Position numbers and translations under genes: made by a program | Shown: piece by piece, positions 8,246 to 17,174 of the stretch | How the letters are laid out: the number at the start of each line of letters is the position of its first letter | Position numbering within the stretch: the stretch's first letter is position 1 | Source of the DNA: Levilactobacillus tujiorum | GTDB taxonomy: Bacteria; Bacillota; Bacilli; Lactobacillales; Lactobacillaceae | Assembly: GCF_012641185.1 (NCBI RefSeq) | Contig: NZ_JAAXLK010000007.1 | Location: 1-64,000, forward strand | DNA length: 64,000 nt | Direction: 5' to 3' | The notes under the pieces: model-generated | Database searches by the model: none | Seen by the model: only the letters and a program-made list of their open reading frames with translations | What the model was told of the DNA's origin: nothing

Positions 8246-8470
8246 TTATATACTTTTCTGGAGATGAGGCAATAGAATTGTTGTGCTACTAAATATTAAT
8301 ATGGCAGTAATAGTTGCCGAAATCTTCACTAGAAAATCGTTGAACTGAATCATGAGAATATAATTAGTACGAATTTCTTGTTGTGATAGTTAAAATTGGA
8401 AAATTAGCTTTCTAAGGCCAATCAATGCCAGTAATGTTTTGAAGGTGACGTAAGCGTAGATTAATTCCAT
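8246..8470 (-). pseudogene. Decayed membrane-protein gene fragments (DUF3278-like)
   Basis: The minus strand holds two short frames broken by stops. The fragment at 8470-8390 encodes a peptide with YVTFKTLLALIGLRKL. It aligns with YVKESLFLIGLKKL in the intact neighbour at 8665-9159, so it looks like a degenerate paralogue. A second fragment, about 8382-8246, encodes a hydrophobic stretch (FLVKISATITAILIF). The region is AT-rich. The remainder of 8163-8580 shows no other feature. Confidence 0.4.
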
Positions 8471-8583
8471 TTGGATTGGGATGATTGTATGCTAGTGCGG
8501 ACATTTTTTGCGATTTAGTTTAAGGTGATTGATTATCCAGTATATCGGGAAGCTTTATTAATGACAATTTTGAGAGTTAACTA

Positions 8584-8624
8584 AATACGCACCCGTCCAT
8601 GCTTAACATGAGCGGATGCGTATT
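8584..8624. terminator. Terminator hairpin
   Basis: AATACGCA / TGCGTATT outer stem with an inner CATG pairing, placed downstream of the minus-strand gene that ends at 8665. Confidence 0.55.
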
Positions 8625-8664
8625 GCTTACTAATAGGTGTAATAAAAGCTATTAAAAACTAACA

Positions 8665-9159
8665 TTATGGCCGACGGTTCTTGAACATCTCGATGCCGGG
8701 CTGGATGGTAAACGCGATCCCAAAGATTAGGCTACCTATCAACAATCGGGGGCTCGTGAGGGCATGGTAAAAGGAGCGTTGCTGCGTGGACAAGTCTAGG
8801 AAGGCCATCATAAAGTAGAAAAAAAGGGCCTGTTTGATCATGATTGAGAACAATTCCTTCAACGTGGGAAGGCTGGCAAGTTTTTTTAGGCCAATTAAGA
8901 ATAGCGATTCTTTCACGTAGAGGGTACTAATCAGGATGGTTACGATAAAATTAGTGAGCAAAATGAGTTGAATCAAGTTAGACTTGCTCATCCACGGCGT
9001 GAGGATCGCGAAGAGCAGACTGGTACAGAGCAAGTACACGTATAAATAAAGAAAGGCATTCGCGCCTACCTGATTGGCTTCCTGAAGGAGGGGGGATGCC
9101 AATCCCGTTTTAATATGAAAGAGATGTTTGATCCAGATAGCGAAGGGTGTATTTTGCAT
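8665..9159 (-). CDS. DUF3278-like membrane protein
   Basis: A 164-residue protein with four hydrophobic segments. The ATG at 9159 is preceded by GGGAG at normal spacing; a longer upstream frame has no such signal. The N-terminus (short cytoplasmic helix, then QEANQVGANAFLYLY before the first membrane segment) resembles DUF3278 proteins, a family of unknown function in lactobacilli and streptococci. Decayed relatives lie directly downstream, suggesting local duplication and loss. The family call is made from memory of its pattern, so moderate confidence. Confidence 0.55.
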   Translation of the reverse strand: MQNTPFAIWIKHLFHIKTGLASPLLQEANQVGANAFLYLYVYLLCTSLLFAILTPWMSKSNLIQLILLTNFIVTILISTLYVKESLFLIGLKKLASLPTLKELFSIMIKQALFFYFMMAFLDLSTQQRSFYHALTSPRLLIGSLIFGIAFTIQPGIEMFKNRRP

Positions 9160-9311
9160 GATTATCAATCTCCCATAGTCGGTTGTATGACTAGCTGATA
9201 AGGTCACTATAGGGCGGTAATTCCCAAAAAAGAAGAGGGACGAGAGGTTTAGGATAGTCACCGAACAAGGGCAAAGGTCAGTCTTGATTCAGTAAAATCA
9301 AGCTATGAAAA

Positions 9312-9366
9312 AGGACGCATGAGAATTCCTCAGTTGCGGGAAATTTCTCATGCGTCCTGATTTTTT
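9312..9366. terminator. Strong terminator
   Basis: A 14-bp perfect stem AGGACGCATGAGAA / TTCTCATGCGTCCT with A- and T-runs on both flanks. On the minus strand it ends the serine hydrolase gene at 9428. Confidence 0.88.
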
Positions 9367-9427
9367 GCGTGTGGCAAAGGGGTAAGCTACTTCTCACTCC
9401 CGTCCAACCTAAGTGGTCCTTTTTCTG

Positions 9428-10414
9428 CTAGTTGAGACTCTTCACGATCGCGGGATCGTAAACGAGCCTTTGAACGTGAGTCGTGATTTTAGCGATGCGG
9501 GGGAAACCACTGAAGCCGTTCTGTTCGTGGCCGTGGGTCATGATCACAAGAATGTAGCGTTCGCCGTTCGGCAAAGTTACAATGGCAGCATCGTTATTCG
9601 TATCGGCCAGAAAACCGACTTTGTCAGCCACGACCGTTCCCTTTTGCGTCGCCGCAGCCCCAGCCGGAATCCCCGTACGATAGACTTGGGTGCGCATCAG
9701 GGCCAGTAATTGCTGTTGGTCCTTAGCGTGGCGGAAGGGTCCTTTCTGCGTCGCCAGATCCTTCAAGACACGCGTGAGGCTATCGGCGGTCGTGACGGCG
9801 GCCTCGCCACTGATGAAGGCCGGTGAGTAGTAGTGCTGGCTGGTCAAAAAGTTATCCAAGGTAACGGGGCCGTAAGTGTCGATGGTGTCTTCGGCGAAAT
9901 CGTTGGCGCTGTTGACGATCATCCGGTGGAAGCCCGCTTCCGCAGTCGGCGTCCAGGTGTACAGACCAGCTGCGTGTTGCTGGAACAGATAGGCCGCTAT
10001 GTAAAGCTTATAGGTACTGGCAGAGATCACCGGCGTGTGGGCATTGGCCGAAGTTGCGAGCGTGCCAGCCTGGTAGAAACGCCGCGCAGTGGGGGACTTG
10101 GCGGCAGTGCTCCCGGCCACCGGTCCGAGGTTGTAAAAGCTAACGCTGGTCGTCCCGTCAGCCGATATTTTTTGGAAATAGTGGTGCAGTTGCCGTTTGA
10201 CGTGGCGTTGGCGTGTGGCCACCTGTTTAGCCGTCGCTGGCTGTGCTGCATCTGAGTTCAGTCCGGCACGTTTGCGGTGGGCTTGCACCGTGAGTAGGCT
10301 GGCAAGGGCCAGACAAAAGATGAGTAGTCCGGCGAGAACATGCCGGTTGTGCAGGAGCTTAATCAGCCGACTGATGTGAATCTTATGGTGTGGTGGACGA
10401 TAGGCGTGTTTCAT
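9428..10414 (-). CDS. Membrane-anchored serine hydrolase, beta-lactamase fold
   Basis: A 328-residue protein with a short basic cytoplasmic tail, one transmembrane anchor (about residues 24-46) and an extracellular catalytic domain. Class A beta-lactamase / penicillin-binding motifs are visible: S133-T-Y-K136 (SxxK), S169-A-N171 (SxN) and K265-V-G267 in place of KTG. Such proteins in lactobacilli are usually annotated as serine hydrolases; resistance should not be inferred, because the class A E166 motif is not evident and the last motif is altered. The likely site of action is the cell wall (a carboxypeptidase- or esterase-like role is a guess). It is divergent from the antiporter gene. Confidence 0.8.
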   Translation of the reverse strand: MKHAYRPPHHKIHISRLIKLLHNRHVLAGLLIFCLALASLLTVQAHRKRAGLNSDAAQPATAKQVATRQRHVKRQLHHYFQKISADGTTSVSFYNLGPVAGSTAAKSPTARRFYQAGTLATSANAHTPVISASTYKLYIAAYLFQQHAAGLYTWTPTAEAGFHRMIVNSANDFAEDTIDTYGPVTLDNFLTSQHYYSPAFISGEAAVTTADSLTRVLKDLATQKGPFRHAKDQQQLLALMRTQVYRTGIPAGAAATQKGTVVADKVGFLADTNNDAAIVTLPNGERYILVIMTHGHEQNGFSGFPRIAKITTHVQRLVYDPAIVKSLN

Positions 10415-10681
10415 TGAAGCATCTCACTTCATTTCCGAATTTGAGTTAGTTAAGTCAACTTGTAATTGCAATCGTAGTCAAATTGTAACACTAATTGTTG
10501 GGCCTTAATACCACCTCTTCTTCAATTAATTAACATTAGATATATTTTCTAAGATTCGGAGTTCTAAATTGACTGGACTTGCCCGGACCGAGACATTATC
10601 AGACGGGAAAATCCCCCTTTTGTGTTGTCAGTAAATGGCGTATGATAGAGCTTAATTGATTTTTCATAAGGAGGACTGCGC

Positions 10682-11863
10682 GTGGCTTTTTTAGGAACGT
10701 TATGTTTAATTCTGGTGTTGACCACGTTGGCCGGCAACTTTGCCAACCGGCTGGGAGTCCCCGCTGTGATCGGGGAACTTCTGATTGGTATCTTGATCGG
10801 TCCCGCTATTTTAGATTGGGTTCAACTGAATAGTCTCGTTAATTTATTTGCTGATATTGGGGTCGTCATCCTCATGTTTCTTGGCGGTTTGGAGAGCAAC
10901 CTTGACCTGTTGATGAAGTACCTGCGGCCGGCGATTGTCGTGGCTACGCTGGGAGTCATCTTGCCCATCACGTTGATGGGGTTGGCTTCCTGGTGGTGGG
11001 GGTTCAGTGCCCTGGAGTCCCTCTTTATTGGCGTGATTTTTTCGGCGACCTCCGTGTCTATCTCGGTGGCGGTGCTGAAGGAATTCCATGCACTTTCAAC
11101 CCGGGAAGGGGCCACCATCTTGGGGGCAGCGGTTGCCGATGACATTATCGGCGTGATTCTGTTGTCGTTGATGATTAGTTTATTGGCAAGCCAAGGCATT
11201 AAAGCGGCGGGTAGCCAACCCAACTTAGCCGTGGTGCTGATTGAACAAGTCGCTTTCTTTGGCGGTACGTATATTTTAGTGAAATGGGTGGCGCCATACC
11301 TCATGCATCTGAGTGAGCGCTTAGTCATGGCTTCCAGTGTCACCATCATGTCCATGGTCATCTGTCTGGGTATGGCCTGGATAGCGGATATCGTGGGTCT
11401 CAGTGGGGCCATCGGGGCCTTCTTTGCCGGTATCGCCGTGGCGCACACGCCTTACCGCGCCGTTTTAGCCGATCACGTGGAACCGCTAGGAAATTCGATC
11501 TTCATTCCCGTATTCTTTGTGAGTGTTGGGCTCAATATGACACTGGATCATATGGCAGAAAATATGGGGATTATTGTGATTTTGACCATTCTAGCTTGCC
11601 TAACCAAGTTCTTAGGTTGTGGCCTGGGAGCTCACTGGTGTGGCTTCGATAAGATTAGTAGTAGTGTCATCGGCACGGGGATGATTGCCCGCGGGGAGAT
11701 GGGATTAATCACGGCACAGATTGGTCACCAAGCGGGGTTGCTGGGAAATGCGAGTTACTCGGCGATGATCTTGGTGATTGTCCTGGCCACCGTGCTGGCA
11801 CCGTTATTGCTGAAACAAGCGTTGAAGCGGATGCCCAAGGCAGTCACGGCAAATGCGGAATAG
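10682..11863 (+). CDS. napA: Na+/H+ antiporter, CPA2 (NapA/KefB) family
   Basis: A 393-residue membrane protein with about 12 helices, covering only the transport domain without the TrkA-N domain of Kef channels. Recognisable CPA2 features are the N-terminal GVPAVIGELLIGILIGP helix, the ATSVSISVAVL stretch, the two aspartates of the transport site in GAAVADDIIGV (about residues 152-162), and the GMIARGEMGL motif near residue 335. NapA exchanges Na+ for H+ and helps in salt and pH homeostasis. It starts at GTG with an AAGGAGG site and a TATGAT at 10641-10646 upstream. Monocistronic. Confidence 0.88.
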   Translation: MAFLGTLCLILVLTTLAGNFANRLGVPAVIGELLIGILIGPAILDWVQLNSLVNLFADIGVVILMFLGGLESNLDLLMKYLRPAIVVATLGVILPITLMGLASWWWGFSALESLFIGVIFSATSVSISVAVLKEFHALSTREGATILGAAVADDIIGVILLSLMISLLASQGIKAAGSQPNLAVVLIEQVAFFGGTYILVKWVAPYLMHLSERLVMASSVTIMSMVICLGMAWIADIVGLSGAIGAFFAGIAVAHTPYRAVLADHVEPLGNSIFIPVFFVSVGLNMTLDHMAENMGIIVILTILACLTKFLGCGLGAHWCGFDKISSSVIGTGMIARGEMGLITAQIGHQAGLLGNASYSAMILVIVLATVLAPLLLKQALKRMPKAVTANAE

Positions 11864-11992
11864 CTGTTAGACCGGCGATAAGCGGTAGTCAACCCGTGTT
11901 GCCGCTCCAAAGTCAGTTGCTTTCTGCGGCGGGTGCGCGTATGGTCAAGTAGGCATACCAGTCACCCTGACATTTTAGAGGAGGAAGTACCT

Positions 11993-12451
11993 ATGACAAA
12001 ACCCTATTTCTTGATTGGCTTGGCGGCGTTGACCTTGGGATTAGCGGCGACGGATCTGACGTCGGCGCAGGCCGCTACCTGGCATAGTGGAACACCCAAG
12101 GCGCTGCGACATACCTGGTTCTATAACGGCCGGGGGAATAATAAGGCTTATATTACATACAGCAAGACCAAGAGCACGGGGAATCTCTTTGGCCTTGATG
12201 CCACCAGTAAACGCTACTATCGCCTACCCGGTTACGGCCTGAAAAAATTGCGTTATCAAGCACTGGGTCACGGTGTTTATCGGCTGTCTGGCGTACAGTA
12301 TTCGCCGAAGGGCAGTCGGGTTCAGTTCGATGGTCAGCGGATGACGTACAAGATTAAGCTGCAGAAGAAGCACATTCACTTCTACAAGGGCTACGCTAAT
12401 TATGGGCGTAAGACGACCTTCCCCACGATGAAGACGCCAGCTATTTTTTAG
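11993..12451 (+). CDS. Secreted protein of unknown function
   Basis: A 152-residue protein starting at an ATG with AGAGGAGG upstream. The signal peptide has a hydrophobic core (IGLAALTLGLAA) and probably cleaves after SAQA near residue 27. The mature part is small, basic and rich in Tyr, Lys and Gly (for example YGLKKLRYQALGHGVYRLSG), predicted beta-rich, with no cysteine and no wall-anchoring motif, so it is likely released or loosely bound. Lactobacilli encode many such short exported proteins. No family was recognised. Confidence 0.7.
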   Translation: MTKPYFLIGLAALTLGLAATDLTSAQAATWHSGTPKALRHTWFYNGRGNNKAYITYSKTKSTGNLFGLDATSKRYYRLPGYGLKKLRYQALGHGVYRLSGVQYSPKGSRVQFDGQRMTYKIKLQKKHIHFYKGYANYGRKTTFPTMKTPAIF

Positions 12452-12510
12452 GTTGATAGGAATCTGATACCGACCATATAGGTCTAGCAACATCCGTAGC
12501 ATTAAAACTG

Positions 12511-12999
12511 GGCAACTTGGTGGTCCTTGCGCCTTACCGGTCAGCAGATATGGGCTGGAACGGTGCGAACGCAACTTGAAGCCTCGAAAGTACCGAGTCT
12601 CCAAGCTTGGTTTTCTGCTAAGTCAGTAAGAAGATCACTTACTGGCTAAGTAGGACGACGCGCCTGAGCCCATATCTGCCGACCTCACGGCTGACACAGT
12701 GTGTCTTAGGCGACTGAGGGATCACGACTGCTATAGTCGTGATTCATTGAACCGAAAATACTAAGTGGCCACGCTTTCAAACTATCTGTTTTGGCAGAAC
12801 ACAATCAGAGCCGGAGGAGGACAGGGATGGAGCCGGCCGTGAAAGTGGTGTTAGCTGGCGATTCTTTCCGCCAGCTTTACAGCACGGGCGACTTTGAAGA
12901 CACGTGGGTTTCATGGCTTCAAATCGAGCGAGAAGACTGGTGTTCTTCCAGTCTGAAGCGTCCCCACAGCAGGCGGAATCCCTGGCAACCGGAGTGCGG
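12511..12999 (-). repeat. Structured intergenic repeat, copy A (inverted, divergent subfamily)
   Basis: A complete but divergent copy, read on the minus strand. The 3' lobe is closed by GCAGATATGGGCT with AGCCCATATCTGC (12543-12560 region with 12668-12685), where the other copies have a different sequence in both arms. The inner hairpin keeps the loop AAGATCACTT. The 5' lobe (about 12810-12999) has the CAGCTGGCGG-type hairpin and ends with the ATTCCGCCTGCTGTGGGG motif on the minus strand. It fills the gap between an exported-protein gene and a convergent SdpI-like gene. A reading frame across 12791-13018 is an accident of the repeat. Confidence 0.8.
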
Positions 13000-13046
13000 C
13001 CAATTTAACCTAATTTAACGGTGTGAATTGAGCAGAATCATTAAAG

Positions 13047-13092
13047 AATCCCATCGGAGCTAACGTTTTGGTTAGGTCCGGTGGGATTTTTG
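13047..13092. terminator. Bidirectional terminator
   Basis: A long imperfect stem AATCCCAtCGGAgCTAAC / GTTAGgTCCGgTGGGATT with a T-run. It serves the minus-strand SdpI-like gene that ends at 13135. Confidence 0.8.
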
Positions 13093-13134
13093 ACTGGTGT
13101 TTTGTTTTGGAAAAAGTGACAGCCGCTGTTGGGG

Positions 13135-13731
13135 TCATGGCTGGGCCAAGTGGTGGGCGTAGGCGGTCGTTGCTGCGCAGAGGATAATGACGCCGATCAT
13201 CAGGGACATCAGGAACCACTTGGCCTGAACGGAGCCGACTAGGAGACTGACGACACCAATGGCCAGAAGCAGACGCGCACCTAAGATATTCGTCTTCTCC
13301 CAGATCTCAGTGGAATTCTTAGTCCACGGCAGCCGAATACCGTAGAGACCGTTGGGCCGAATGTAGGGCATGGGGACGCCTAACAAGGAGAAAGCGATAC
13401 CTAAGCCCGCTTGCGAATTGTCGAGGTAAGCGGTGTCCAGTGCCTGAGGAAACAGGAGCAGGATGAGGACGTAAAGACAGAAGACGACCTGACAATCGAG
13501 GCTGATTTGTAATAATCGCGGCGCTTCAAGATGAGACTTCAACACGTAGGGCAGGTCCAGAATAATAGCGTAGGCAAATGAAAATAAAAGTAAGACCCAC
13601 AGTGTTCGCAATGGCTGAATGGGGCCTAATGTCACGCGGAAAACTTGGATGAGCCAACTCAGAATTAGCAACAGCCCGTTAGCCCATTTAAAATAGCTTA
13701 GTTTTGATTGAAAGTATTTTGGTAGTAACAT
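13135..13731 (-). CDS. SdpI/YfhL-family membrane protein
   Basis: About 198 residues with six hydrophobic segments. The ATG at 13731 is preceded by GGAG at eight bases. The C-terminal half carries the family signature (PNGLYGIRLPWTKNSTEIWEKTN, split here as PNGLYGIRLPW and NSTEIWEKTN, then a G-rich helix) found in SdpI, the immunity protein and signal receptor for the Bacillus toxin SdpC. No toxin gene or SdpR-like regulator is next to it, so an immunity role is not supported; many solitary homologues exist. Confidence 0.75.
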   Translation of the reverse strand: MLLPKYFQSKLSYFKWANGLLLILSWLIQVFRVTLGPIQPLRTLWVLLLFSFAYAIILDLPYVLKSHLEAPRLLQISLDCQVVFCLYVLILLLFPQALDTAYLDNSQAGLGIAFSLLGVPMPYIRPNGLYGIRLPWTKNSTEIWEKTNILGARLLLAIGVVSLLVGSVQAKWFLMSLMIGVIILCAATTAYAHHLAQP

Positions 13732-13851
13732 CACATTCACTCCAAATCACAGTTGATTTTGGTGATTAGAGTAAAACGCGTACTGGGCTAGCGACAATTA
13801 AACGTAATGGTTTGGTTAAGTAAAGGGGCTGAACCGAGCGCGTTGATGGCA

Positions 13852-14208
13852 CTAGCCTAAGGGCGCTAGCCAAGTCAGCCAACTGCTGGGGATCTGGGTC
13901 GTGATGACCCACCAGATTAATAAGCCAACGAGCAGGGCAACGCTATACAGAACGGTAAAAATACGTTGGTGGCGCGTCAATTGTTGCCAGCCTAGCTGAT
14001 AGTATTTCCACAAGAAAATAGGAACGGCGAAAAAAGTGACGAGAGCGAGAAGGCCTAGCCCAAGCCAAACGAGATCATCTGGGTGGAAGACATCGTGCAG
14101 GGCCACCCCGATGCTGCCAGAGAAAACGAGCAGTAGCGGTATGCCTAAAAGTAAGAATGTGAACAAGCCTTCAATGAAAAGCATGAACTTGGATGGGCTG
14201 GGTATCAT
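13852..14208 (-). CDS. Small membrane protein, unknown
   Basis: 118 residues with three or four transmembrane segments (about 9-31, 43-65, 82-105). A strong AAGGAGG site precedes the ATG. No family motif was recognised. It lies between the SdpI-like gene and helD on the same strand but with its own upstream gap, so it is probably transcribed on its own. Confidence 0.6.
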   Translation of the reverse strand: MIPSPSKFMLFIEGLFTFLLLGIPLLLVFSGSIGVALHDVFHPDDLVWLGLGLLALVTFFAVPIFLWKYYQLGWQQLTRHQRIFTVLYSVALLVGLLIWWVITTQIPSSWLTWLAPLG

Positions 14209-14334
14209 TAGAAAATGCCTCCTTGGTGGGCCTTACTGTTCAAGGGATAGAATGGTTAAGCCATCTTTTCTGTATTGCTAATTCTTAGTATACACTTTTT
14301 GAGATATTGACCTTCATAACTGTGGCTGAAAACC

Positions 14335-14376
14335 AAAAAAAGCGGGGCCAACCAGAATGACTGGTCGGTTCCGCTT
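14335..14376 (-). terminator. Terminator of helD
   Basis: AGCGG(GGCC)AACCAG / CTGGTCGG(TT)CCGCT stem; on the minus strand it is followed by seven T. It lies 28 bases past the helD stop codon. Confidence 0.85.
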
Positions 14377-14403
14377 AACGGTTATTATCAAATTGAAAAT
14401 GGC

Positions 14404-16710
14404 TTAGCTTTGAAATTCATGTTCAATCGTTAAATCTGCTTGGGGGATGTTGCCCGAAGCAATCAGTGGCGAGACGGCACCAATGCTCAGCAGGGTCAGG
14501 TGGTGCATGGCCCGTGACGCAATGGTGTAGAGGGTCCCAGTCAGTTGCTCATTGGGATAGTTTTCCGCCGAGACGTTGTAGGCAATGACGCTGTCGAATT
14601 CCAATCCCTTGGCTAAGTAGATGGGCAGAACCACGATGCCCTTCGGCAAGGAGCGGTCGGTGTCCGTCAGTCGCGTCAGGTCGAATTGACCGTGTAGCTC
14701 TTGGTAGACGTGCTTAGCCTCGGCCGTGCTCTTGGTGAGAATGGCCACGGTCCCATTGGTTGCCAGTTCCGTTGTCAATTCGTTAGCCAAGGCCTTGAAT
14801 GCGGCTGCTTCGTCGTAGCGAATGACTACCCGCGGCAAGTCGCCGGGACGGTTGAAGGCTTCGATCTGGTCGCCATCGGGTAAGAGCGCCTTGGCAAAGG
14901 TCGTGATGGGGTAAGTTGACCGATAGGAGCGGCGCAACGTAATCAGACGGGAACGTTTAACGTTTAACGCTGCGTCTAATTTCTTCAGGATGGATTCCGG
15001 CGACTCAACGGCCTTGAAGAGGGCCTGTTCGCTATCCCCTAACAGCGTGAGCTTGGCCCGAGGAAAGGCATGCTGCAGGTAAATGAGTTGCGCCATGGAG
15101 TAGTCCTGCATTTCATCGACGAAGAGGTGTTGCATCCGGTGGTTGGCCCCGCCACCGATGAGCAAGTCACGCAAATAGAGCAGTGGTGCCGCGTCGGTTA
15201 AAGCGAGTCGGTGAAATTCGATGTCGTGTTGGTAGGCGGCGATGGTCGTTTGCCATTCTGCCGGCGAGATGGTTGCAGGCAGGGGGCAGTGGTTGAGAAA
15301 CGCCGTGTATTGGCTATAGGCATCTAGAAAGTAGCCGTTGTAAATGGCGTCGTCAACTGACCGGAGTCGCTTACGAACAATCTGCTTGGCGATGAAGTTG
15401 ATCTCATCATCGAGCTGTTCAAATTCACCGAGATGGTTCGCCCCCAACCAATTGTGATAGTCTTCATCGTTGAGTTGGTCGATTTCATCGCGAACCCAGT
15501 CGGCCTTGGCTTCTTCAGCCACCCGGTGTTTCAGTCGTTTTTCCAGCTCATTCTTGGTGCGAAGAAAACGATCAGCCGGTGCCGCCGCAGTAGGAAATTG
15601 CGCATAGATATCACGGATTTCTTCCTTGCTGAAGAAGACGCGGCCATCAAAACGAATGTCGGTAAATTTGAGATCGCTAGCAGAGCAAGCCTGACAGTAG
15701 TTGCGAATCGCGGTCATCATCGCCGCACTCTCGCGAAAGTCGCGGAGATGGTGGTTAACGGGCTGTTGTTGATCGGCTTCGTAGCGTTCAAATTGCGTCT
15801 GGACGTTCAGTCCTTGGAAGCGTTGGGTGAGAAATTCTGCCAGGGTTACCTGCCGCATATTTCGTTCCCCCAGGCTAGGGAGCACGTCGCTGATGTAGTG
15901 ACTGAAGAGGCGGTTGGGCGAGAAGAGGACGATCTGGTCAGCTTCCAGATCCCGCCGACTGTGGTAAAGCAGAAAGGCAATCCGTTGGAGAATGGCCGAG
16001 GTCTTACCGGAGCCAGCCACTCCCTGAACCACGAGCAGGTCACTCTTGGTATCGCGGATGATATCGTTCTGTTCACGCTGAATGGTGGCGACGATATTTT
16101 GCATGGTGGCGTCGTTTTGCTCACCCAGGGCGTGCTGAAGCATCTCATCACCAACGGTCTCGTTGGTATCGAACATGTTTTCAATCTGCCCGTTCTGGAT
16201 TAAAAATTGTCGTTTCTTTAAGAGCTCGGTCTCTTGCTCGCCGGCAGGGGTGTTGTACGCAACCTTTCCCAGCACACCGTTGTAGTAAATACTGGAGATG
16301 GGCGCCCGCCAGTCGTAGACCAGAAAGTTTTGGTCCTCGTCGACAAACGAAGCGGTCCCAATATAAAGGGATTCGGGCGTGTCATCGTCCGGATCTTGGA
16401 TGTCGATTCGGCCAAAATAGGGTGATTTCTGTAATTCTTTGAAGGTATCAATTTGGTCCTGAATAATGTTTTGATTTTCCGTTAGCCGGGAGACCAATGC
16501 CCGTTGCTGTTGCAGTTCGGCACTGGTTTCAATTCGGTCATCGACTTCAAACCAGTTGACCGAGGTGTTTTCACTGTAGTTCTTTAACACGTTGCGTAAT
16601 TCTTGATGCGCAGCGGTGTAGTCGGCAGTGGTCTTCGCGATTCGTTCGCCAATCTGGTCAGCCACGCGGTCAACGCGCTGTTGTTCCTGTGCTTGTTCGC
16701 TGGTGGTCAA
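14404..16710 (-). CDS. helD: RNA polymerase-recycling ATPase HelD
   Basis: About 768 residues, the size of Bacillus HelD (a UvrD/Rep-like SF1 ATPase that pulls stalled RNA polymerase off DNA). The N-terminal ~70 residues are a helical, probably coiled-coil arm that reaches into the polymerase. Walker A GVAGSGKT is near residues 230-237, Walker B appears as LFVDEMQDYS, and later SF1 motifs include LLGDSEQAL, LRRSYRST and KGLEFDSV. The TTG start is chosen because AAAGGAGG lies eight bases upstream; a longer ATG start at 16749 has no such site. True DNA helicase activity is not expected for this family. Single gene with its own terminator. Confidence 0.88.
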   Translation of the reverse strand: MTTSEQAQEQQRVDRVADQIGERIAKTTADYTAAHQELRNVLKNYSENTSVNWFEVDDRIETSAELQQQRALVSRLTENQNIIQDQIDTFKELQKSPYFGRIDIQDPDDDTPESLYIGTASFVDEDQNFLVYDWRAPISSIYYNGVLGKVAYNTPAGEQETELLKKRQFLIQNGQIENMFDTNETVGDEMLQHALGEQNDATMQNIVATIQREQNDIIRDTKSDLLVVQGVAGSGKTSAILQRIAFLLYHSRRDLEADQIVLFSPNRLFSHYISDVLPSLGERNMRQVTLAEFLTQRFQGLNVQTQFERYEADQQQPVNHHLRDFRESAAMMTAIRNYCQACSASDLKFTDIRFDGRVFFSKEEIRDIYAQFPTAAAPADRFLRTKNELEKRLKHRVAEEAKADWVRDEIDQLNDEDYHNWLGANHLGEFEQLDDEINFIAKQIVRKRLRSVDDAIYNGYFLDAYSQYTAFLNHCPLPATISPAEWQTTIAAYQHDIEFHRLALTDAAPLLYLRDLLIGGGANHRMQHLFVDEMQDYSMAQLIYLQHAFPRAKLTLLGDSEQALFKAVESPESILKKLDAALNVKRSRLITLRRSYRSTYPITTFAKALLPDGDQIEAFNRPGDLPRVVIRYDEAAAFKALANELTTELATNGTVAILTKSTAEAKHVYQELHGQFDLTRLTDTDRSLPKGIVVLPIYLAKGLEFDSVIAYNVSAENYPNEQLTGTLYTIASRAMHHLTLLSIGAVSPLIASGNIPQADLTIEHEFQS

Positions 16711-16930
16711 AATGACCGCCTCCTTTGGATAGGCTAAATTGCTTAACAAGTCTAGTCATTTTTCGGCCCGCTGTCAATCAATCCGGCCGAGATGTCGCTG
16801 GGAACAATGCCCCAGATGAGCGGGATACTCATGAGGGGTAAGGTGGGGGGCTAAAAATGTAGAAAAATGATTATTTCTACCATAAAGATCTTTGTCCGAC
16901 AAGACAGTTTACTTTCTAGTGGAAAACCTC

Positions 16931-17157
16931 TAAAATAAGAACATGGATATACGATGATAGTAGGCCGATTCTAGAGAGAAACCGCCCGTGCTGAAACGGT
17001 TTTGGTGCCCAAGTGGGTCGTATACAAACATTCAATCGATAATTAATTATCGCGGGGTCCCGTTAACGACAAGAGTGGCGATCATAGTGGTCGCAATTTA
17101 GGTGGTACCGCGCAGTTAGCGTCCTATTGGGGTTGAACTCCAATGGGGCGCTTTTTC
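16931..17157 (+). promoter_or_regulatory. Tryptophan T-box leader
   Basis: This is a tRNA-sensing riboswitch upstream of trpS. Stem I opens with ATACGAT and closes with GTCGTAT. The specifier loop at its 3' side contains TGG (17014-17016), the tryptophan codon. The T-box sequence GGTGGTACCGCG is at about 17101-17112. It is followed by a terminator (AGCGTCCTATTGG with CCAATGGGGCGCT, 17118-17152, then T-run). Uncharged tRNA-Trp is expected to stabilise the antiterminator and raise trpS expression. A possible -10 (TAAAAT) is at 16931-16936. Confidence 0.92.
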
Positions 17158-17174
17158 AGAAAGGAAGAACATTG

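Noticed and set aside
9428-10414. An antibiotic-resistance beta-lactamase
   Set aside because: The KTG motif is KVG and the class A glutamate motif is not evident; a wall-associated serine hydrolase is a safer description.
12791-13018. A 75-codon frame on the plus strand
   Set aside because: It lies wholly inside repeat copy A, uses the repeat's hairpins as codons and has no protein-like features.
13135-13731. A bacteriocin-immunity locus around the SdpI-like gene
   Set aside because: No SdpC-like toxin, leader peptide, processing gene or SdpR regulator is found nearby.
15433-16203. A 256-codon plus-strand frame inside helD
   Set aside because: It is a shadow of helD, which has complete SF1 motifs on the other strand; no start signal.
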